Positions 41,254-50,121 are shown, numbered from the stretch's first letter. The stretch: DNA of 64,000 nt from Pseudomonadota bacterium (GCA_024229515.1 JAAESI010000213.1:19863-83862); one strand, 5' to 3'. The notes: a model not told the origin generated them from the sequence alone. A program made the numbers and translations.

Positions 41254-42060
41254 ATGGCACGCGAGGCGTCACGGTCCTTCGACGTCGTCCGGGTCCGCGA
41301 GGGCGCCCGGTCCACCGTCGACGATTCGCTCGTCGTCGAGGAGCCCCTCGAGATTCGTCTCGGCGACGACCCCATCGCGGTCGTGATGCGCACCCCGGGC
41401 CACGACATGGAACTGGCGGTGGGCTTCCTGTTCACCGAGGGCATCCTCCGCGACCCCGATCAGCTGCTGTCCGTCGCCTACTGCACAGACACCGAACCGG
41501 GCGCCGAGGGAAACATCGTGCGTGTGCTCGCCGAGGGCGCCGACGTCGACGCGGTGGATGCGGCGCGGCGGGCGGTCTACGCCTCCAGTTCCTGCGGACT
41601 CTGCGGCAAGACGACGCTGGACGCGGTTCGACTCGTCACCCCCGACGTAGCCCCGATCCGCGGCCTTCGAGCCGAGGTCGCGGCCGCGCTGCCCGACACG
41701 CTGCGCACCCACCAGGAGCTGTTCGAGGCGACCGGGGCGCTGCACGCCGCGGGGCTCGCGTCGGTCGATGGCGAGCTCCTCCTCGTCCGCGAAGACGTGG
41801 GCCGCCACAACGCCTGCGACAAGGTGCTGGGCCACATGGCGATGCGCGAGGTGTGGCCGCTGAGCAACCGTGTGTTGGTGCTGTCGGGACGAGCCTCGTT
41901 CGAGATGCTCCAGAAGGCCGCGATGGCCGGCATCGGCGCCGTCGTCGCCGTGTCCGCGCCCACCTCTCTGACGGTCGAATTCGCCCGGGAGGCGGGGATC
42001 ACGCTGGTAGGGTTCGTCCGCCCGGGATCGATGAACGTCTACGCCGGTCAGCTCGGCTGA
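41254..42060 (+). CDS. fdhD: Formate dehydrogenase accessory sulfurtransferase FdhD
   Basis: 268 residues from ATG 41254; the longer frame from 41191 has no better start. FdhD passes sulfur from IscS to the bis-MGD cofactor of formate dehydrogenases, a step needed for activity. The catalytic pair is present in YASSSCGLCGKTTLDA (C114 and C117), and the other family signatures are VVEEPLEIRLG near the N-terminus, VGFLFTEGILRD, LLVREDVGRHNACDKVLG and GRASFEMLQKAAMAGI. It is divergent from the molybdopterin oxidoreductase with a gap of only 37 bases, so a shared control region is likely, and it strongly suggests that this oxidoreductase is its client. Confidence 0.95.
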   Translation: MAREASRSFDVVRVREGARSTVDDSLVVEEPLEIRLGDDPIAVVMRTPGHDMELAVGFLFTEGILRDPDQLLSVAYCTDTEPGAEGNIVRVLAEGADVDAVDAARRAVYASSSCGLCGKTTLDAVRLVTPDVAPIRGLRAEVAAALPDTLRTHQELFEATGALHAAGLASVDGELLLVREDVGRHNACDKVLGHMAMREVWPLSNRVLVLSGRASFEMLQKAAMAGIGAVVAVSAPTSLTVEFAREAGITLVGFVRPGSMNVYAGQLG

Positions 42061-42085
42061 CGGAACTGCGCCTACACTTGGGGGC

Positions 42086-42889
42086 ATGAGCCGACTCCTG
42101 CTGCTGCTCGCGCTGCCCCTGCTGGCCGCCTGCCCGACCCCGTCGAATCAACCGCTCCCCGACGACGACGACGACGACTCCGCGATCGGCGACGACGACG
42201 ACTCGACCCCCGAGGACGTGGACTGGGACGACGACGGTCTCCCCAACGACTTCGAAGACAGCATCGGCACGGATCCGACCAACAACGACAGCGACGAGGA
42301 CGGCTTCCTCGACGGCACCGAGTACTACGCTTACTTCCGCCCCTGGGACGGGACCGACTACCCGTACGTCGGCGAGTACCCCCGCGCGCCCATCCCCGAC
42401 ACCATCGAGTCCGAGGGCTTCAACCAGCTCCAGGTCTCTCCGGACTGGAGCGCGGTCGACCAGTTCGGCCAGGAGCTGTTCCTCCACCGCTTCGCCGGGA
42501 ACATCGTCATCGTCTACATCGACACCGAGGAGGCTCCGCCGATCGGGTCGGTCGCGCCGCTGGTGCAGAAGGCCTACGCCGAGCTGCAGGACCAGGGCGT
42601 CGTCGTGCTCTGCTTCCTCACCCAGGGGCTGACCTTCGGCTCACCCCCGGACGCTCAGCGCTTCATCGACACCCACGGCATCACGTTCCCGGTGTTCGAA
42701 CACCAGAACCAGTCGATCAGCAGCGACTACCACGTGGATCCGTTCGTCCCGCACTGGTCGGTCCTGTTCCGCAACATGCGGATCTTCGACATCAGCGCCA
42801 GCGGCTACAATGAGTGGGAGGACGTGCTTAGCCAGGTCGAGACCCTGCTCGAGGAAGAGTGGACCGACTACGACTGGCCGCTGCCCTGA
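42086..42889 (+). CDS. Redoxin-like lipoprotein lacking the CxxC, with Ca-type repeat
   Basis: 267 residues. The lipobox is LLAAC (Cys near 16), then PDDDDDDSAIGDDDDST as acidic tether. Residues ~48-85 look like a thrombospondin-type/EF-like calcium segment (DWDDDGLPNDFEDSIGTDP, NNDSDEDGFLDGTEYYA). From ~110 to 255 the sequence has the order of a thioredoxin-like/AhpC-type fold: VDQFGQELFLHRFAGNIVIVYIDTE, then VVVLCFLTQGLTFGSP, ITFPVFEH, and WSVLFRNMRIFDISASGYNEW. The position where redoxins carry CxxC is instead DTEEAPPIG, so it has no catalytic Cys there and is likely a binding or structural version. The gene ends 25 bases into the downstream gene (start 42859). Confidence 0.78.
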   Translation: MSRLLLLLALPLLAACPTPSNQPLPDDDDDDSAIGDDDDSTPEDVDWDDDGLPNDFEDSIGTDPTNNDSDEDGFLDGTEYYAYFRPWDGTDYPYVGEYPRAPIPDTIESEGFNQLQVSPDWSAVDQFGQELFLHRFAGNIVIVYIDTEEAPPIGSVAPLVQKAYAELQDQGVVVLCFLTQGLTFGSPPDAQRFIDTHGITFPVFEHQNQSISSDYHVDPFVPHWSVLFRNMRIFDISASGYNEWEDVLSQVETLLEEEWTDYDWPLP

Positions 42890-43881
42890 ACCTCGACCGC
42901 CTCCGGCTGATCGGCCTCGGCCTCCTGTGGTCGATTCTGTGCGCCAGCCCCTCGACCGCGCGTGCGGAGGAACCGCCGATCCCGACCGCGGCCGAGGCGG
43001 CGGCGCTCGCGTTCGACACGCACTCCCGCCACTGCGCTGACGTCGCCTCGGGCGCCACCGTCAACGCGGTCGCCTCGTTGGTCGAGGTGGGGGAGGCCTG
43101 GGCCACGGTGAGCCGGTCGTACTCGCAGGCCCCCGAGCCCTACCTGCTGTACTGGCGCGGCATCCTCGCCCAGTGCCTGGGCCAGACCGAGCGGGCCATC
43201 CAGGACCTCCGGTCCTTCCACGACCGCAACGCGACCGACCCCGATCTGCGGAGCCTCGCCACCGACGCCCGGCGGCGCCTGAGAACCCTCGGCGTGAACT
43301 TGAAGAAGCCGCCGGCTCAGCCCCGGACAGCCGGCGCCGCCCTCGCCCCGACGGGCCTCGGGATCGCGACCGGGATCGGCTGGGGCGGCTACTACCTGGA
43401 CACCCTCACGCTGGGCATGTTCGCGGTCCGCAGCCGCCTCTCGGCGTACGTGCTGCCCTGGCTCAGCGTCGACGTCCCCATCACATTTCGTGCGGTCCCC
43501 CTGATCGAGGTCGACGGCAATGACGACGAAGTGCGCGTGGTTCGCACCCTCCCGGCGTTCGGGCTGGGTGCCACCATCCGCCCCCCCGAGGGTCCGGTCC
43601 GCCCGTTCGCGGGAATCGACCTGGCGTTCCTTCTGTACGCCCAGGCGGTCGTGGCCCAGTCCGACGGCTCAACCGCCACACGTCCCCTCTTCGGGCCCGT
43701 TCTGACCGCGCGCGGAGGGGTGGAGTTCCACTTCGCCGACTTCCTCGGGGTGTACGTGTCCGCGGCCGGTGGCTTCGCCTACGCCGATCGCATCCAGGAG
43801 ACGGTCAATGCTCTGTGGGCAACGACCACGGGCATCATCACGCTCGACTCCGGAGTCTGGTTCCGGCTGCCGATGCCCTGA
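42859..43881 (+). CDS. Predicted outer-membrane or periplasmic protein
   Basis: 340 residues from GTG 42859, with GAGGAA two bases upstream, overlapping the previous gene by 31 bases; no later start preserves a signal peptide. The signal peptide ends in STARAEE. Residues ~45-150 look alpha-helical and TPR-like (LLYWRGILAQCLGQTERAIQDL). From ~165 the sequence alternates in the manner of a beta-barrel with aromatic belts (GYYLDTLTLGMFAVRSRLSA, LPAFGLGATIRPPEGPVRPF, VYVSAAGGFAYADR). It ends in WFRLPMP, not in a canonical aromatic C-terminus. It overlaps the minus-strand HTTM gene end by 103 bases. Function is unknown. Confidence 0.7.
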   Translation: MDRLRLAAALNLDRLRLIGLGLLWSILCASPSTARAEEPPIPTAAEAAALAFDTHSRHCADVASGATVNAVASLVEVGEAWATVSRSYSQAPEPYLLYWRGILAQCLGQTERAIQDLRSFHDRNATDPDLRSLATDARRRLRTLGVNLKKPPAQPRTAGAALAPTGLGIATGIGWGGYYLDTLTLGMFAVRSRLSAYVLPWLSVDVPITFRAVPLIEVDGNDDEVRVVRTLPAFGLGATIRPPEGPVRPFAGIDLAFLLYAQAVVAQSDGSTATRPLFGPVLTARGGVEFHFADFLGVYVSAAGGFAYADRIQETVNALWATTTGIITLDSGVWFRLPMP

Positions 43882-44777
43882 TGCGGCTCGACGAAGGCCA
43901 AGTAGAACGCCATCGTCGCGCCTGAGAAGGGGCCGATGTCCATCGTCGCCCAGATGCCGACGTGCAGGGCGACGCCGATCCCCAGCCACGGCCAGCGCAG
44001 ATCGAAGCGTCGGGCCCAGCCGCGGGCCCGGGCCCCCATCCAACCGTGCCACGCGACGAACCAGACGCCCAGCAGCCCGAAGAAGGCCTCCCAGTACCAG
44101 GTCACCGCCGTGCCGATCCGGGTCAGCAGGGCGACGTCGCCCTGCCAGGGCATGTCGAAGCGCGGGTAGCCGACGCGCAACAACGAGTAGTGCAGTCCGT
44201 CGTACGGCCAGTACCAACCGAAGCCCCGCTTCCCCAGGCCCGTCGCGGTGTAGAGGACCACGATCTGCGCGACCATCAGGTAGCGGGGGAACGCGTACAC
44301 GAGGCGATCGCTGGTCCAGCCGCCGGTCCGCAGCCGGCAGTCGAGGCTGTGCGTGGCCGTCGCGCTGGACAGCACCAGCAGCCACAGGCCGTTGGCGATG
44401 ACGAGGTCGTACCCGCCCGAGGTGTTGGACGACAGGCTCCGGATCGCCAGCAGGAGCTGCAGCAGCGTCAGCGCCGACCATCGCCCCCCCAGACCCAGCG
44501 TGACCGCCGCCGCCGCCACCGCCGCCGCCACGAACATGCCCTGCACGACGGCCGGCTCCTGCCCCCCGAGAAGCTCGACGAGCCAGTGCAGTCGGCGCCC
44601 CGACGTCAGCCCGCCGTCCGCGGCGGCGAGGTACAGCAGGTCCCGCGCGTCGGAGCGCAGCGCCCCCAGCAGGTCCCACAGCACGACCGTCCCCAGGGCG
44701 ATGCGGAACCAGGCCTGTGTGCGGCCGTGCTCCCGCTCGGTGCAGATCCCCACCCACCGGCTCCAGAGCGACGTCAT
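43779..44777 (-). CDS. HTTM-domain membrane protein (gamma-carboxylase-like)
   Basis: 332 residues. HTTM proteins share a four- to five-helix membrane domain with vitamin K-dependent gamma-glutamyl carboxylase; family members are found in bacteria with unknown substrates. The typical start is present (TQAWFRIALGTVVLWDL with a following YLAAADGG), then about seven helices, with VAQIVVLYTATGLGKRGFGW and SLLRVGYPRFDMPW in the middle and CRLRTGG after a loop. The catalytic Lys known in the human enzyme is not assignable by eye. Its start overlaps the stop of the next upstream gene by four bases (ATGA), and its last 103 bases run antisense to the end of a plus-strand barrel gene. It is the last gene of a moaA-led group. 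Confidence 0.75.
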   Translation of the reverse strand: MTSLWSRWVGICTEREHGRTQAWFRIALGTVVLWDLLGALRSDARDLLYLAAADGGLTSGRRLHWLVELLGGQEPAVVQGMFVAAAVAAAAVTLGLGGRWSALTLLQLLLAIRSLSSNTSGGYDLVIANGLWLLVLSSATATHSLDCRLRTGGWTSDRLVYAFPRYLMVAQIVVLYTATGLGKRGFGWYWPYDGLHYSLLRVGYPRFDMPWQGDVALLTRIGTAVTWYWEAFFGLLGVWFVAWHGWMGARARGWARRFDLRWPWLGIGVALHVGIWATMDIGPFSGATMAFYLAFVEPHQGIGSRNQTPESSVMMPVVVAHRALTVSWMRSA

Positions 44778-45361
44778 CGCTCCACCACCGTGGTCTTGAT
44801 CTCATCATCGAAGACGAGGTCCGCGGATTCCCCCGGGCGGGGGATGGTCGCGAGCATCACCCGGACCCGAACCTCGTCGGCGTCGGGGTGCTCCGCGAGG
44901 GTGCGCTCCGCGGCCCTGGTCGCGAACGTCGACCACCGACGGTCCTTCTTCTTCCCCTTGAGGCGTCGGCGGTAGTGGCGGAACCGGTAGTAGTCGATCA
45001 CCGGGTCGGCATCGGCGCCCTCGGCCCAGACGGTCTGCCAGTCCCCATCGATCCGGACCGCCAATTCGATTCTCGAGGCGTGCCGGTGCGTGCCCGCGAA
45101 CATGCGCCACATCTGGTAGGTGCCGCAGCATCGCGCGTACGGCTTCGTCGCCCGCACCACCGATCCCCGGAACCGGTTCCACCGCTCCGACGAAGCGACG
45201 ATCCGGTCCTCGATCGCGTCGTTGTCGAACGCCAGGTGCTTGAGCGTGGCGCGGTCTGAGCGGCTCTCCCGGGTGGGCGCGTCGCCGATCCCGGTGATCC
45301 CGATCAGGAGCAGGTGGACCGCCACGAACGCGGCCAGCGCGTGCTCCCCCCAGCGTGGCAA
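44774..45361 (-). CDS. Hypothetical protein partner of the HTTM gene
   Basis: 195 residues, TTG start at 45361 that directly follows the moaA stop. One membrane helix lies at residues 8-27 (ALAAFVAVHLLLIGITGI), then a soluble part. The soluble part is rich in Arg and has a beta-sheet look (RIELAVRIDGDWQTVWAEG, EVRVRVMLATIPRP). I do not recognise a family, but small proteins of this type with an HTTM partner occur in Myxococcota-like genomes as a pair. Its stop overlaps the HTTM start (ATGA), which implies equal expression and possibly a complex in the membrane. The TTG start is weak. Confidence 0.6.
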   Translation of the reverse strand: MPRWGEHALAAFVAVHLLLIGITGIGDAPTRESRSDRATLKHLAFDNDAIEDRIVASSERWNRFRGSVVRATKPYARCCGTYQMWRMFAGTHRHASRIELAVRIDGDWQTVWAEGADADPVIDYYRFRHYRRRLKGKKKDRRWSTFATRAAERTLAEHPDADEVRVRVMLATIPRPGESADLVFDDEIKTTVVER

Positions 45362-46357
45362 TCAGCCGCCGATCTGGACCATGTGCCCCTCGAACGGGTT
45401 GGCCCCGTCCTCGGTGGTGATGTGGGCCTCCGGCTTGCGCAGGATGCCCCGGCGGATGGCCGCCTCCAGCTGGTCGTCGGTGGCGCCGTCGCGCATGACG
45501 TCGCGCAGGCTCACCATCTCCGGCTCGTACGCCAGGCAGGTCTTGAGCATGCCGTCGCTGGTGATGCGGACCCGGTTGCAGGCCTGGCAGAACTGCCGGC
45601 TGAGCGCGCCGATGGCGCCGACCTCGACCCGGGTGCCCTCGACCTTCCAGTAGTTGGCGGGGCCGCTGCCGGCCGGACCGGGGATCTCCCTCAGGCGGTA
45701 GCGTGCCTCGATCTTGGCGCGCACGTCCGACCAGGGAACGAGGGGGAATCGAGCTTCACCAAACGGCATGTACTCGATGAACCGGATGGTCACGGGGAGG
45801 TCGGCGAACCGCTCCACGAAGTCCGCCGGCTCGTTGTCGTTGACGCCCTTGCAGACGACGACGTTGATCTTCAGCGGGAGCCACCCCATGGCGCAGACCG
45901 CCTCGATGCCCTCGAGCACCACGTCGAGCCGATCGGTGCGCGTGATCTTCGTGAAGTTGGCGCGATCGAGCGTGTCGAGGCTGATGTTCAACCGGTCCAG
46001 ACCGGCGGCCCGCAGCGGCTGGGCGAGCTTGCTCAGGTTCCACCCGTTGGTGGTCATCCCGATCTCGCGAAGCCCGGAGGAGCGAGCCTCGGCGATCGCC
46101 TCGATCAGCTGCACGATGCCCGTTCGCACCGTCGGCTCGCCGCCGGTCAGCCGAATGCGGTCGACGCCCATCTCGGCGAGCACCCGCGCCAACCGGCCGG
46201 TCTCCTCGAACGACAGGAGCTGCTTGCGCTCGATGAACTCCACGCCGCACTCGGGCATGCAGTAGACGCAGCGGAAGTTGCAGCGATCCGTGACCGAGAG
46301 GCGGACGTAGTGAATCCGCCGGCCGGAGGGATCGATGATCGGGGCTCGAACTGTCAT
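45362..46357 (-). CDS. moaA: GTP 3',8-cyclase
   Basis: 331 residues from ATG 46357. MoaA is a radical-SAM enzyme that, with MoaC, turns GTP into cyclic pyranopterin phosphate, the first step of molybdenum cofactor synthesis. The N-terminal cluster is C26-x3-C30-x2-C33 (TDRCNFRCVYC). SAM-binding GGEP is in RIRLTGGEPTVR, and the GTP-side cluster is in the C-terminal FCQACNRVRITSDGMLKTCL. The protein ends in the GG pair (QIGG) that is needed for catalysis. All motifs of a functional enzyme are present. It lies five bases after the mobA stop and directly before the HTTM pair, so it is likely in one transcript with moeA and mobA. Confidence 0.96.
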   Translation of the reverse strand: MTVRAPIIDPSGRRIHYVRLSVTDRCNFRCVYCMPECGVEFIERKQLLSFEETGRLARVLAEMGVDRIRLTGGEPTVRTGIVQLIEAIAEARSSGLREIGMTTNGWNLSKLAQPLRAAGLDRLNISLDTLDRANFTKITRTDRLDVVLEGIEAVCAMGWLPLKINVVVCKGVNDNEPADFVERFADLPVTIRFIEYMPFGEARFPLVPWSDVRAKIEARYRLREIPGPAGSGPANYWKVEGTRVEVGAIGALSRQFCQACNRVRITSDGMLKTCLAYEPEMVSLRDVMRDGATDDQLEAAIRRGILRKPEAHITTEDGANPFEGHMVQIGG

Positions 46358-46362
46358 CGCGG

Positions 46363-46974
46363 TCAATGTACCGAACCGAGGTCTGAGGGGGTGTTCACGT
46401 TGCGAAAGCTGGCCCCGGAAGGGTGGACTGCGCGCCATTCCGCCTCCGGGATCACCACCATGTGGTCGCGGTCGTACCAGCGGTGCAGGGCTCGCTCGCC
46501 CTCCTCGACGCGAGTCAGCATCAGGGGCGGGAGGACCGTGAAGTACATCGCGTGCAGCCACTGCTTCTGGCCGTCGACCTCGGGAACGATGATCTGGCCC
46601 TTGGTCTCGGGGTCGTCGGGTCCGTCGCGCCAGTCGGACATCCACCGCACCAGCTCGGGGTCGATGTTCGGCATGTCGCACGCGCAGGCGAAGGTGAAGG
46701 GCTGCTGGTCGACCCACATGCCCGACGCGATGCCCACCAGGGGGCCCGAATCCGGGATCCGGTCCTCCACCACGATGACGTCCGCGGGCAGGGCCGGGAG
46801 CACCTGCTCGGAGTCACGCCGCACCACGATGACGGGCCCGTCCGCGACGGCTCCCAGGCGCTCGCACAGCGAGGGCAGCACGAGCTCGCCGTCGACCTTC
46901 ATCCAGGCCTTGTCGGTGCCCATGCGGCGGGAGCGGCCCCCCGCCAGGATCACGACCTGGAACAGTCGGCTCAT
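46363..46974 (-). CDS. mobA: Molybdenum cofactor guanylyltransferase
   Basis: 203 residues. MobA adds GMP from GTP to molybdopterin to make MGD, used by DMSO-reductase type enzymes such as the one at 39129-41216. The N-terminal nucleotide-binding motif ILAGGRSRRMGTDKA (about 9-23) is characteristic, followed by DRIPDSGPLVGIASGM and the metal-site Asp in CACDMPNID (DMP). The C-terminal FRNVNTPSDL is the usual family end. The start ATG overlaps the moeA stop by four bases (ATGA). It is slightly longer than average, because of an insert around VDGQKQWLHAMY. Confidence 0.93.
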   Translation of the reverse strand: MSRLFQVVILAGGRSRRMGTDKAWMKVDGELVLPSLCERLGAVADGPVIVVRRDSEQVLPALPADVIVVEDRIPDSGPLVGIASGMWVDQQPFTFACACDMPNIDPELVRWMSDWRDGPDDPETKGQIIVPEVDGQKQWLHAMYFTVLPPLMLTRVEEGERALHRWYDRDHMVVIPEAEWRAVHPSGASFRNVNTPSDLGSVH

Positions 46975-48200
46975 CCGCGCAGCCCCGGCTCCCCCTGGGC
47001 GCCCCCGGCTCCCGGCAAGAGCTGGACTACGACCTCATCACCGGTGCGCAATTGGCTCACGCCCTCGGGGACGGAGATGAGGCAGTTTGCTTTCGACATC
47101 GACGAAGCGATGCCCGACCCCTGCGGTCCGGTCGTCGCGACGGTCCCGTCCGGGGACAGCACCGCGCGGTTCAGGAAGAGGAAGCGGTCGTTGCTCTTGA
47201 GGTCGTGCGCGATCGTGGCGGCGCGGGTCGGCAGGTAGAGATCGGTGCAGCCCTGCATGGCCCGGAGCGCGGGCCAGACGTACTGCAGGAAGCTGACCAT
47301 GCAGCTGACGGGGTTCCCCGGGAGGCCGAAGTAGGGGGCGTCGTGGAGCGTGCCGGAGGCGTTCGGCTTGCCCGGACGCATCGCCACCTTCCAGAAGGAC
47401 TGCTCGCCCATGTCGGCGAGGATCTCGCGCACGTAGTCGTAATCGCCGACGGACACGCCCCCGATGGAGACGGTGGCGTCGCACCCGCGAGCCTCCTCGA
47501 AGATGCGCCGCAGGTCCTCCCGCGTGTCGCTGGCGATGCCCAGGTAGCGGGGCTCGCCACCCGCCTGTCGGATCAGGGCGATGAGGGCGTAGCTGTTGCT
47601 GCTGTAGATGTGGCCGGGGGGGAGCTCCTCGCCGGGCTCGTGGATCTCGTCGCCGGTCGAGACGATCGCCACCACGGGGCGCCGGTGCACCGTCAGCTCG
47701 GCGACTCCCTGGCTGGCGAGGAGGGCGAGGTCGGCGAAGGTCAGCGGGCGTCCGGCGGGGGCTGTCTCGTCGCCCACCGCGAGATCCTCACCGGCGGGGC
47801 GGACGTTGTCCTGGGGCCCCTGCCCGGTGGAGTCGATGCGCACCCGATCGCCGTCCAGCGCCTCGGTCCGCTCCTGCATGACGATGTGGTCGGCCCCCGG
47901 CGGCAGGGGTGCGCCGGTGAAGATGCGGGCCGCTTCCCCGAGCTGAAGCTCGCGCTCGGACCAGCCACCGGCGGGGATAAGGTCGGCGACGGTCAGCTCG
48001 ACGGGGAGCTCGCCGGCGACGTCGGCCCAGCGCACCGCGTAGCCGTCCATGGCGGAGTTGTCGGCGGGCGGCTGCGCGCGCGTGGCGTGCACGGCGGAGG
48101 CGAGCACGCGTCCGAGGCCGTCGGCCAACGGCACGGTCTCGGTGGGGAGGGCGACAACTCCGCCGAGGAGGATCGCCTGGGCCTGTTCGACGGTCAGCAT
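46971..48200 (-). CDS. moeA: Molybdopterin molybdenumtransferase
   Basis: 409 residues. MoeA inserts molybdate into adenylylated molybdopterin. The sequence has all main signatures: ADNSAMDGYAV near residue 47, the domain II region RIFTGAPLPPGADHIVM, PVVAIVSTGDEI, SIGGVSVGDYDYVREIL (the motif that places the metal) and PYFGLPGNPVS. The ATG at 48200 overlaps by one base with the flippase-like gene. It leads the transcription unit moeA-mobA-moaA, with the HTTM pair behind. The length is normal for the family. Confidence 0.95.
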   Translation of the reverse strand: MLTVEQAQAILLGGVVALPTETVPLADGLGRVLASAVHATRAQPPADNSAMDGYAVRWADVAGELPVELTVADLIPAGGWSERELQLGEAARIFTGAPLPPGADHIVMQERTEALDGDRVRIDSTGQGPQDNVRPAGEDLAVGDETAPAGRPLTFADLALLASQGVAELTVHRRPVVAIVSTGDEIHEPGEELPPGHIYSSNSYALIALIRQAGGEPRYLGIASDTREDLRRIFEEARGCDATVSIGGVSVGDYDYVREILADMGEQSFWKVAMRPGKPNASGTLHDAPYFGLPGNPVSCMVSFLQYVWPALRAMQGCTDLYLPTRAATIAHDLKSNDRFLFLNRAVLSPDGTVATTGPQGSGIASSMSKANCLISVPEGVSQLRTGDEVVVQLLPGAGGAQGEPGLRG

Positions 48201-49228
48201 CAGCTCATCCCTGCTTCGGCGCGGACCCGCTCGAGGTCCTCACGCGTGATGGGGCCGTCGTACTCCTCCCGGCGCATCGCGTAGATGACGCCGCCGGGGA
48301 GCCCGAGCAGCCCCTTCTCAATCCAGAACCCCAGGTGCCCAAAGAGGAACGACCGCGTCGGCGCGACGAAGTCCTTGAGCAGCTTCACGAAGACGAACTC
48401 CCGGATCCCCTCGCCGCCGACGGTCGGCCCCACCAGGGTCGCGGACGTCATCAGCAGCGCGCTGAACAGCACCATCATGATCCCCGGGCCCGCCCCGCCA
48501 GCTTCGCTCAGTCCCATCAACAGCGTCCAGTACATGATCGCCGTGGTGAGGTGCCCGACGATCGCCAGTCCCACGGCGCCCAGCAGCATGTCGCGGCGGC
48601 CCGCGTAGGCGGTCGACGCCTCCAGCACCTTCTCCGCGAAGCCGCGGACCTTCGCCCCCGGGACGAACCGTGCCAGGGGCCGCGTCAAGCCCGGAGCGAG
48701 CAGCACGGTGAAGAAGACGGCGGTGAATCCGGCGGCTCCGGCGGCGACGATCAGAGCCATCCGCTCGTCGAAGCCGGGGAGGATGCGCCAGCTGATGGGG
48801 AAGATGACGATCAGCAGACAGGCCAGACCGACGAGGCCGATGACCTTGTCGATCGCGATGACGGCGGCGCAGGGGACGGGCTGCTTGGTGACCCGGATGG
48901 AGTCGTACAGCTTGAAGCCGTCCAGCCCGAGGGTGCCGGGGGTGACGATGCCGAAGAAGCGGCCGATGAAGAACGACCCCGCGAGGAAGCGGTAGTCCAG
49001 GTGCAGCTCCTGGCCGCGGAGCAGCAGCTGCCAGCGCCAGATGTTGCCGAAGATGCCCACGAGCTTGATGGCGATGCCGAGCAGCAGCCACGGCACGAAC
49101 CGGCTGGGATCGATGGCCTTGAGCTCTTCGAGGAGGTCCGGGAGCGAGATTTCGCTCCGCGCAAACAGCGCCCAGAAGACCAGCACGGTCAGGACGAGCT
49201 TGATGACGAGGATCGCGGTCCGCTTCAC
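48200..49228 (-). CDS. Lysylphosphatidylglycerol synthase/UPF0104-type membrane protein
   Basis: 342 residues, GTG start at 49228. About eight membrane helices are seen, with the typical core of the LPG_synthase_TM family (TIGR00374): NIWRWQLLLRGQ near residue 63, FFIGRFFGIVTPGTLGLDGFK, and the GPTVGGEGIREFVFV loop. Family members such as MprF transmembrane part or YbhN flip or transfer lipids; no aminoacyl-transferase domain is attached here. A soluble end of ~25 residues (DGPITREDLERVRAEA) follows the last helix. The gene leads the moeA-mobA-moaA group with a one-base overlap at 48200, although its job, presumably in lipid translocation, is unrelated. Confidence 0.82.
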   Translation of the reverse strand: MKRTAILVIKLVLTVLVFWALFARSEISLPDLLEELKAIDPSRFVPWLLLGIAIKLVGIFGNIWRWQLLLRGQELHLDYRFLAGSFFIGRFFGIVTPGTLGLDGFKLYDSIRVTKQPVPCAAVIAIDKVIGLVGLACLLIVIFPISWRILPGFDERMALIVAAGAAGFTAVFFTVLLAPGLTRPLARFVPGAKVRGFAEKVLEASTAYAGRRDMLLGAVGLAIVGHLTTAIMYWTLLMGLSEAGGAGPGIMMVLFSALLMTSATLVGPTVGGEGIREFVFVKLLKDFVAPTRSFLFGHLGFWIEKGLLGLPGGVIYAMRREEYDGPITREDLERVRAEAGMS

Positions 49229-49260
49229 GGTCGCGGGAGGGTAGTCCGAGTTGTGCCAGA

Positions 49261-50121
49261 ATGCTCCCCTTGCGGCGGGCCCTCCTCATCTTGATCGCCA
49301 CCCTCGTGCTGCCGGCGCCGGCGTTCGCGGCGACCGACATCGTGGTGGAGAACCTCAAGAGCGTGGACGCCGCGTCCCGGCAGGCGCACCTGAACTTCGT
49401 CGTGCGCGAGCTGGCGATGACGCTGTCGTCGCCGCCGACGTACGCGGTGGGCTCCCTGGGGCTGTACGAGTTCGAGATCTCGACCGACCAGCGGATCGCC
49501 TTCATCCACACCGATCCCGACGACGCCGCCGGCACCTCGGCGTGGAACGACCTGTCGGAGGCGAACGAACCCAGCACGGTGCAGTACGTGCCGTCGGTGG
49601 TGTTCCGAAAGGGGCTGCCCTGGTCCTTCGAGGTCGGCGGCCAGGTCGGCTGGCTCGCGATGAGCCGCCAGTTCAAGGTCGGCGGCTACGGCCGGTGGGC
49701 GTTCCTGGGCGGCTGGGACAAGGTCCCCGATGTCGCCGTGCGCGTCGGCTACGACGGCTACGTCGGCAACGAACAGCTCGACGCCGGCGTCATGACCCTC
49801 GACTTCGCGGTGGGCTACACGTTCAAGGCGGCCAGCAAGAAGGAGCAGGCGGGCACGCGCTTCTCCCCGCTGGTCGGCTACGCGTTCCTGATGGCGCACG
49901 CCCAGCCGGTGGCTGAGGTCAGCGGCATCACCCAGATGACCGGGTGGGCCAAGACCGCGCCCGACGGCATCGATCCCCGCGACTTCCGCTTCCACCGCTT
50001 CTTCGGCGGCATGGAGCTGCGCAGCGGCCAGGTGGTGTTCCGGTTCGGCGCCGACATCACCGTTCCGCGCGGCGGGCCGTTGATGGCGGCGATGAACTTC
50101 TCGCTCGGCGCGCGCCTCTAG
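49261..50121 (+). CDS. Outer-membrane beta-barrel-like protein
   Basis: 286 residues. The signal peptide ends in APAFAA. The mature part alternates hydrophobic and polar residues with Gly and aromatic positions typical of an outer-membrane barrel (YVPSVVFRKGLPWSFEVGG, KVGGYGRWAFLGGWD, AVRVGYDGYVGN, DFAVGYTFKAASK, MAAMNFSLGARL). The terminal strand ends in Leu, not the usual aromatic. A bounded N-terminal region of ~50 residues has helical character. It shares a CTAG double stop with the phosphodiesterase gene and is divergent from the flippase-like gene at a gap of 32 bases. Substrate unknown. Confidence 0.72.
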   Translation: MLPLRRALLILIATLVLPAPAFAATDIVVENLKSVDAASRQAHLNFVVRELAMTLSSPPTYAVGSLGLYEFEISTDQRIAFIHTDPDDAAGTSAWNDLSEANEPSTVQYVPSVVFRKGLPWSFEVGGQVGWLAMSRQFKVGGYGRWAFLGGWDKVPDVAVRVGYDGYVGNEQLDAGVMTLDFAVGYTFKAASKKEQAGTRFSPLVGYAFLMAHAQPVAEVSGITQMTGWAKTAPDGIDPRDFRFHRFFGGMELRSGQVVFRFGADITVPRGGPLMAAMNFSLGARL

